A stretch of DNA of 9,512 nucleotides. Source: an uncultured Muribaculaceae bacterium. GTDB taxonomy: Bacteria > Bacteroidota > Bacteroidia > Bacteroidales > Muribaculaceae. The position numbers and the translations under genes were made by a program. The stretch lies in NCBI GenBank assembly GCA_947177435.1, contig CAMWUM010000049.1, positions 1-9,512 of the forward strand, read 5' to 3'. This document shows positions 8,301 through 9,512 of this stretch, piece by piece. Position 1 is the stretch's first letter, and each line of letters opens with the position of its first letter. The notes beneath the pieces were generated by a model. That model was not told the origin of the DNA. It worked only from the letters and a program-made list of their open reading frames with translations, and made no database searches.

Positions 8301-8331
8301 CTTCGTTCTTCGCAAAGCCGCTTGCGGCGTC
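8301..8331. repeat. Copy 1 of a 31-base intergenic repeat with hairpin potential
   Basis: This 31-base stretch begins 10 bases after the mnmG stop codon and matches 8995-9025 at 29 of 31 positions; the last 21 bases are identical. The core can fold two ways that exclude each other: CGCAA (8311-8315) with TTGCG (8322-8326) around a six-base loop, or GCCGC (8317-8321) with GCGGC (8324-8328). It is not followed by a T-run on the plus strand, so it is not a standard terminator for mnmG. The two copies flank apt in direct orientation. Confidence 0.75.
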
Positions 8332-8368
8332 TGCTAATTGATTAATACCCCGCGCCTTCCGTACTAAT

Positions 8369-8384
8369 TGTTTCACGTGGAACA
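8369..8384. other. parS: parS partition site (ParB-binding, 16 bp)
   Basis: TGTTTCACGTGGAACA is a full match to the parS consensus established in Bacillus subtilis (TGTTNCACGTGAAACA), read on the opposite strand. The two half sites, TGTTTCAC and TGTTCCAC, differ at one position, as in many natural parS sites. The CACGTG core is at 8374-8379. ParB loads on this site and spreads to form the partition complex used by ParA and SMC in chromosome segregation. It lies in the 112-base gap between mnmG and apt, 19 bases before the apt start codon, so ParB binding could also affect apt transcription. No parA or parB gene is in the window. A chance match to a specific 16-mer in 9.5 kb is very unlikely. 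Confidence 0.87.
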
Positions 8385-8403
8385 AATCTAACTCCTAAAA
8401 TAT

Positions 8404-8922
8404 ATGGAATACATCAAGTCAAAGATTAGGGACGTCGTCGACTTCCCCTCCAAGGGCATCGTCTTCAAAGACCTTACCACAGTGTTTAAAGACCCGCGCG
8501 CGCTCCACATCATCGGCTGGGACCTCTCACAGGTTTACCGCGACAAGGGCGTGACCAAGGTCGTGGGCATCGAGAGCCGCGGTTTCATCGGCGGTTCCAT
8601 CCTCGCCTTCGAGCTCGGCGCCGGTTTCGTCCCCGCCCGCAAGCCCGGCAAGCTCCCCGCCGACGTTATCTGCGCTGAATACGCCAAGGAGTACGGCGTG
8701 GACGTGATCGAAATGCACCGCGATGCCATCGGCCCCGACGACATCGTCGTCATCCACGACGACGTGCTCGCCACCGGCGGCACAATGAAGGCCGCCTACG
8801 ACCTGGTGAAGAGCATGGGCCCGAAGAAGATCTACATCAACTTCATCATCGAGCTTTCCGCTCTCAAAGGCCGCCAAAACCTCCCCGCCGACGTCGAGGT
8901 CACCTCCCTCATCGCCTACTAA
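8404..8922 (+). CDS. apt: Adenine phosphoribosyltransferase
   Basis: A 172-residue cytoplasmic purine-salvage enzyme that converts adenine and PRPP to AMP and pyrophosphate. Family features in order: FPSKGIVFKDLT (14-25) at the N-terminus, the ESRGFIGG segment (57-64), the flexible loop with ARKPGKLPA (78-86), AEYAKEYG (91-98), and the PRPP-binding motif VVIHDDVLATGGT (115-127) with the acidic pair Asp119-Asp120. It ends VEVTSLIAY as typical Apt proteins do, so it is complete. The motif has His118 where many homologues have Val or Ile before the acidic pair, a conservative oddity. No good TAnnTTTG promoter is visible in the 112 bases upstream, so apt may be read through from mnmG or use a weak promoter near the parS site. 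A terminator follows six bases after the stop codon. Confidence 0.97.
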   Translation: MEYIKSKIRDVVDFPSKGIVFKDLTTVFKDPRALHIIGWDLSQVYRDKGVTKVVGIESRGFIGGSILAFELGAGFVPARKPGKLPADVICAEYAKEYGVDVIEMHRDAIGPDDIVVIHDDVLATGGTMKAAYDLVKSMGPKKIYINFIIELSALKGRQNLPADVEVTSLIAY

Positions 8923-8927
8923 GCCTC

Positions 8928-8948
8928 CCCGCCGCGGGCGGGCGTTTT
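8928..8948 (+). terminator. Rho-independent terminator after apt
   Basis: CCCGCC (8928-8933) pairs with GGCGGG (8937-8942) around a three-base GCG loop, followed by CG and TTTT (8945-8948). It starts six bases after the apt TAA. The stem is all G-C and the U-tract is short, so termination may be partial. It separates apt from uvrC. Confidence 0.65.
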
Positions 8949-8994
8949 CCTCCCTCTGTCTGCTGCAGGCGGTTTGTCGGAGGTGGGCCGTTCT

Positions 8995-9025
8995 CTTCGT
9001 TTTCCGCAAAGCCGCTTGCGGCGTC
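8995..9025. repeat. Copy 2 of the 31-base intergenic repeat, in the uvrC leader
   Basis: This copy matches 8301-8331 at 29 of 31 positions in the same orientation and ends 17 bases before the uvrC ATG. It has the same two alternative hairpins: CGCAA (9006-9010) with TTGCG (9017-9021), or GCCGC (9012-9016) with GCGGC (9019-9023). If uvrC transcription begins upstream, the structure would lie in its 5' leader. I found no convincing TAnnTTTG promoter in the 94 bases between the apt terminator and uvrC. Confidence 0.75.
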
Positions 9026-9042
9026 CCTCCATCATTTCTATT

Positions 9043-9512
9043 ATGGCTATTTTTGAGAAATCGGCGGAGCTGAAGGCAAAGATCGCGATTTTGCCTGACA
9101 CTCCCGGCGTATACACCTATTACGACAAGGACGGCAATGTCATCTACATTGGCAAGGCGGTCAATCTCAAGCGCCGCGTCTCGTCGTACTTCACTCACGT
9201 CCACGATTCGCTGCGCACCAACCTGCTGGTGCGCGCCATCGAGGATATGAGTTACATCGTCGTGCCCACCGAGCAGGATGCTCTCAATCTCGAAAACTCC
9301 ATGATCAAGGAGTACAAGCCGCGCTACAACGTGCTGCTCAAAGACGACAAGTCGTATCCGTGGATTGTGGTCACCAACGAGATGTATCCGCGAGTGTTCC
9401 TCACCCGCCAACGCGTCAAGGACGGCTCGCGCTACTACGGCCCGTACACCAACAGCGGTGTGGCCCACGTGGTACTCGACCTCATCCGCGAACTGTACCC
9501 GGTGCGCACGTG
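9043..9512 (+). CDS. uvrC: Excinuclease ABC subunit C, N-terminal part
   Basis: An open frame of 156 complete codons from ATG at 9043, cut by the right edge; full UvrC is about 600 residues. UvrC makes both incisions around DNA lesions in UvrABC nucleotide-excision repair. The visible part holds the complete GIY-YIG nuclease domain, which makes the 3' incision. LPDTPGVYTYYD is at 17-28 with the catalytic Tyr24, VIYIGKAVNLKRRVSSYF at 33-50 with the expected catalytic Arg in KRR (43-45), and LENSMIKEYKPRYN at 83-96 with the metal-binding Glu84. SRYYGPYTNSG (about residues 133-143) is also typical of UvrC. The UvrB-binding UVR motif and the RNase H-like C-terminal nuclease domain lie outside the window. 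The start is preceded by an AT-rich stretch without a Shine-Dalgarno sequence, as for the other genes here. Confidence 0.97.
   Translation, partial: MAIFEKSAELKAKIAILPDTPGVYTYYDKDGNVIYIGKAVNLKRRVSSYFTHVHDSLRTNLLVRAIEDMSYIVVPTEQDALNLENSMIKEYKPRYNVLLKDDKSYPWIVVTNEMYPRVFLTRQRVKDGSRYYGPYTNSGVAHVVLDLIRELYPVRT

Noticed and set aside
8332..8403. A possible apt promoter around the parS site
   Set aside because: There is TA/TT-rich sequence, but no TAnnTTTG with a TTG 19-20 bases upstream, unlike the three clear promoters elsewhere in the window.
8527..9468. A 313-codon open frame on the minus strand across apt and uvrC
   Set aside because: It is antisense to two certain genes and runs through the apt terminator and the repeat copy. 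Its composition is Asp/Val/His-rich without motifs.
9466..9512. Two further CACGTG hexamers (9466-9471 and 9507-9512) as extra parS sites
   Set aside because: Only the six-base core matches. The flanking bases do not fit the TGTT/AACA arms, the first is inside uvrC coding sequence, and the second is cut by the window end.

Overview
The window looks like a chromosomal segment of a GC-rich member of the Bacteroidales; a Muribaculaceae-like gut bacterium is my best guess, by inference only. Three lines of sequence evidence support this. Three intergenic regions carry the Bacteroidetes-type promoter (TAnnTTTG at -7, TTG 19-20 bases upstream). No start codon has a clear Shine-Dalgarno sequence. 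The YbeY, MnmG and glycoside hydrolase proteins have the form I know from Bacteroidales. Coding DNA is GC-rich and the intergenic spaces are AT-rich.

Left part, minus strand (1-5624). A GH2 and a GH115 glycoside hydrolase gene, both with signal peptides, overlap by four bases (ATGA). They form a two-gene unit behind one promoter at 5647-5676. Together they suggest removal of (4-O-methyl)glucuronic acid and another beta-linked sugar from a plant glycan such as glucuronoxylan or arabinogalactan. No SusC/SusD, sensor or transporter gene is in view. Further left, behind a separate promoter, lies a small two-gene unit: a complete 58-residue protein of unknown function, overlapping by 13 bases an ORF that leaves the window. 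I tentatively take the second ORF as a GNAT-type acetyltransferase.

Middle (5625-5936). A 312-base divergent intergenic region has a back-to-back promoter at each end and about 210 bases between them in which I recognise nothing.

Right part, plus strand (5937-9512). This is a housekeeping block: ybeY (rRNA maturation), mnmG (tRNA wobble-uridine modification), apt (adenine salvage) and the start of uvrC (excision repair). ybeY and mnmG are 15 bases apart and probably co-transcribed. apt is followed by a rho-independent terminator.

The most notable non-coding element is TGTTTCACGTGGAACA at 8369-8384, between mnmG and apt. It fits the 16-bp parS consensus bound by ParB, which marks this locus as a probable chromosome-partition site and suggests, though does not prove, that it is near the replication origin. 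A 31-base imperfect direct repeat that can form two competing hairpins flanks apt, once after mnmG and once just before uvrC. I found no CRISPR array, insertion sequence, tRNA, rRNA or prophage gene. I also see no convincing new multi-gene system; the open questions are the small left-edge gene pair and the repeat.
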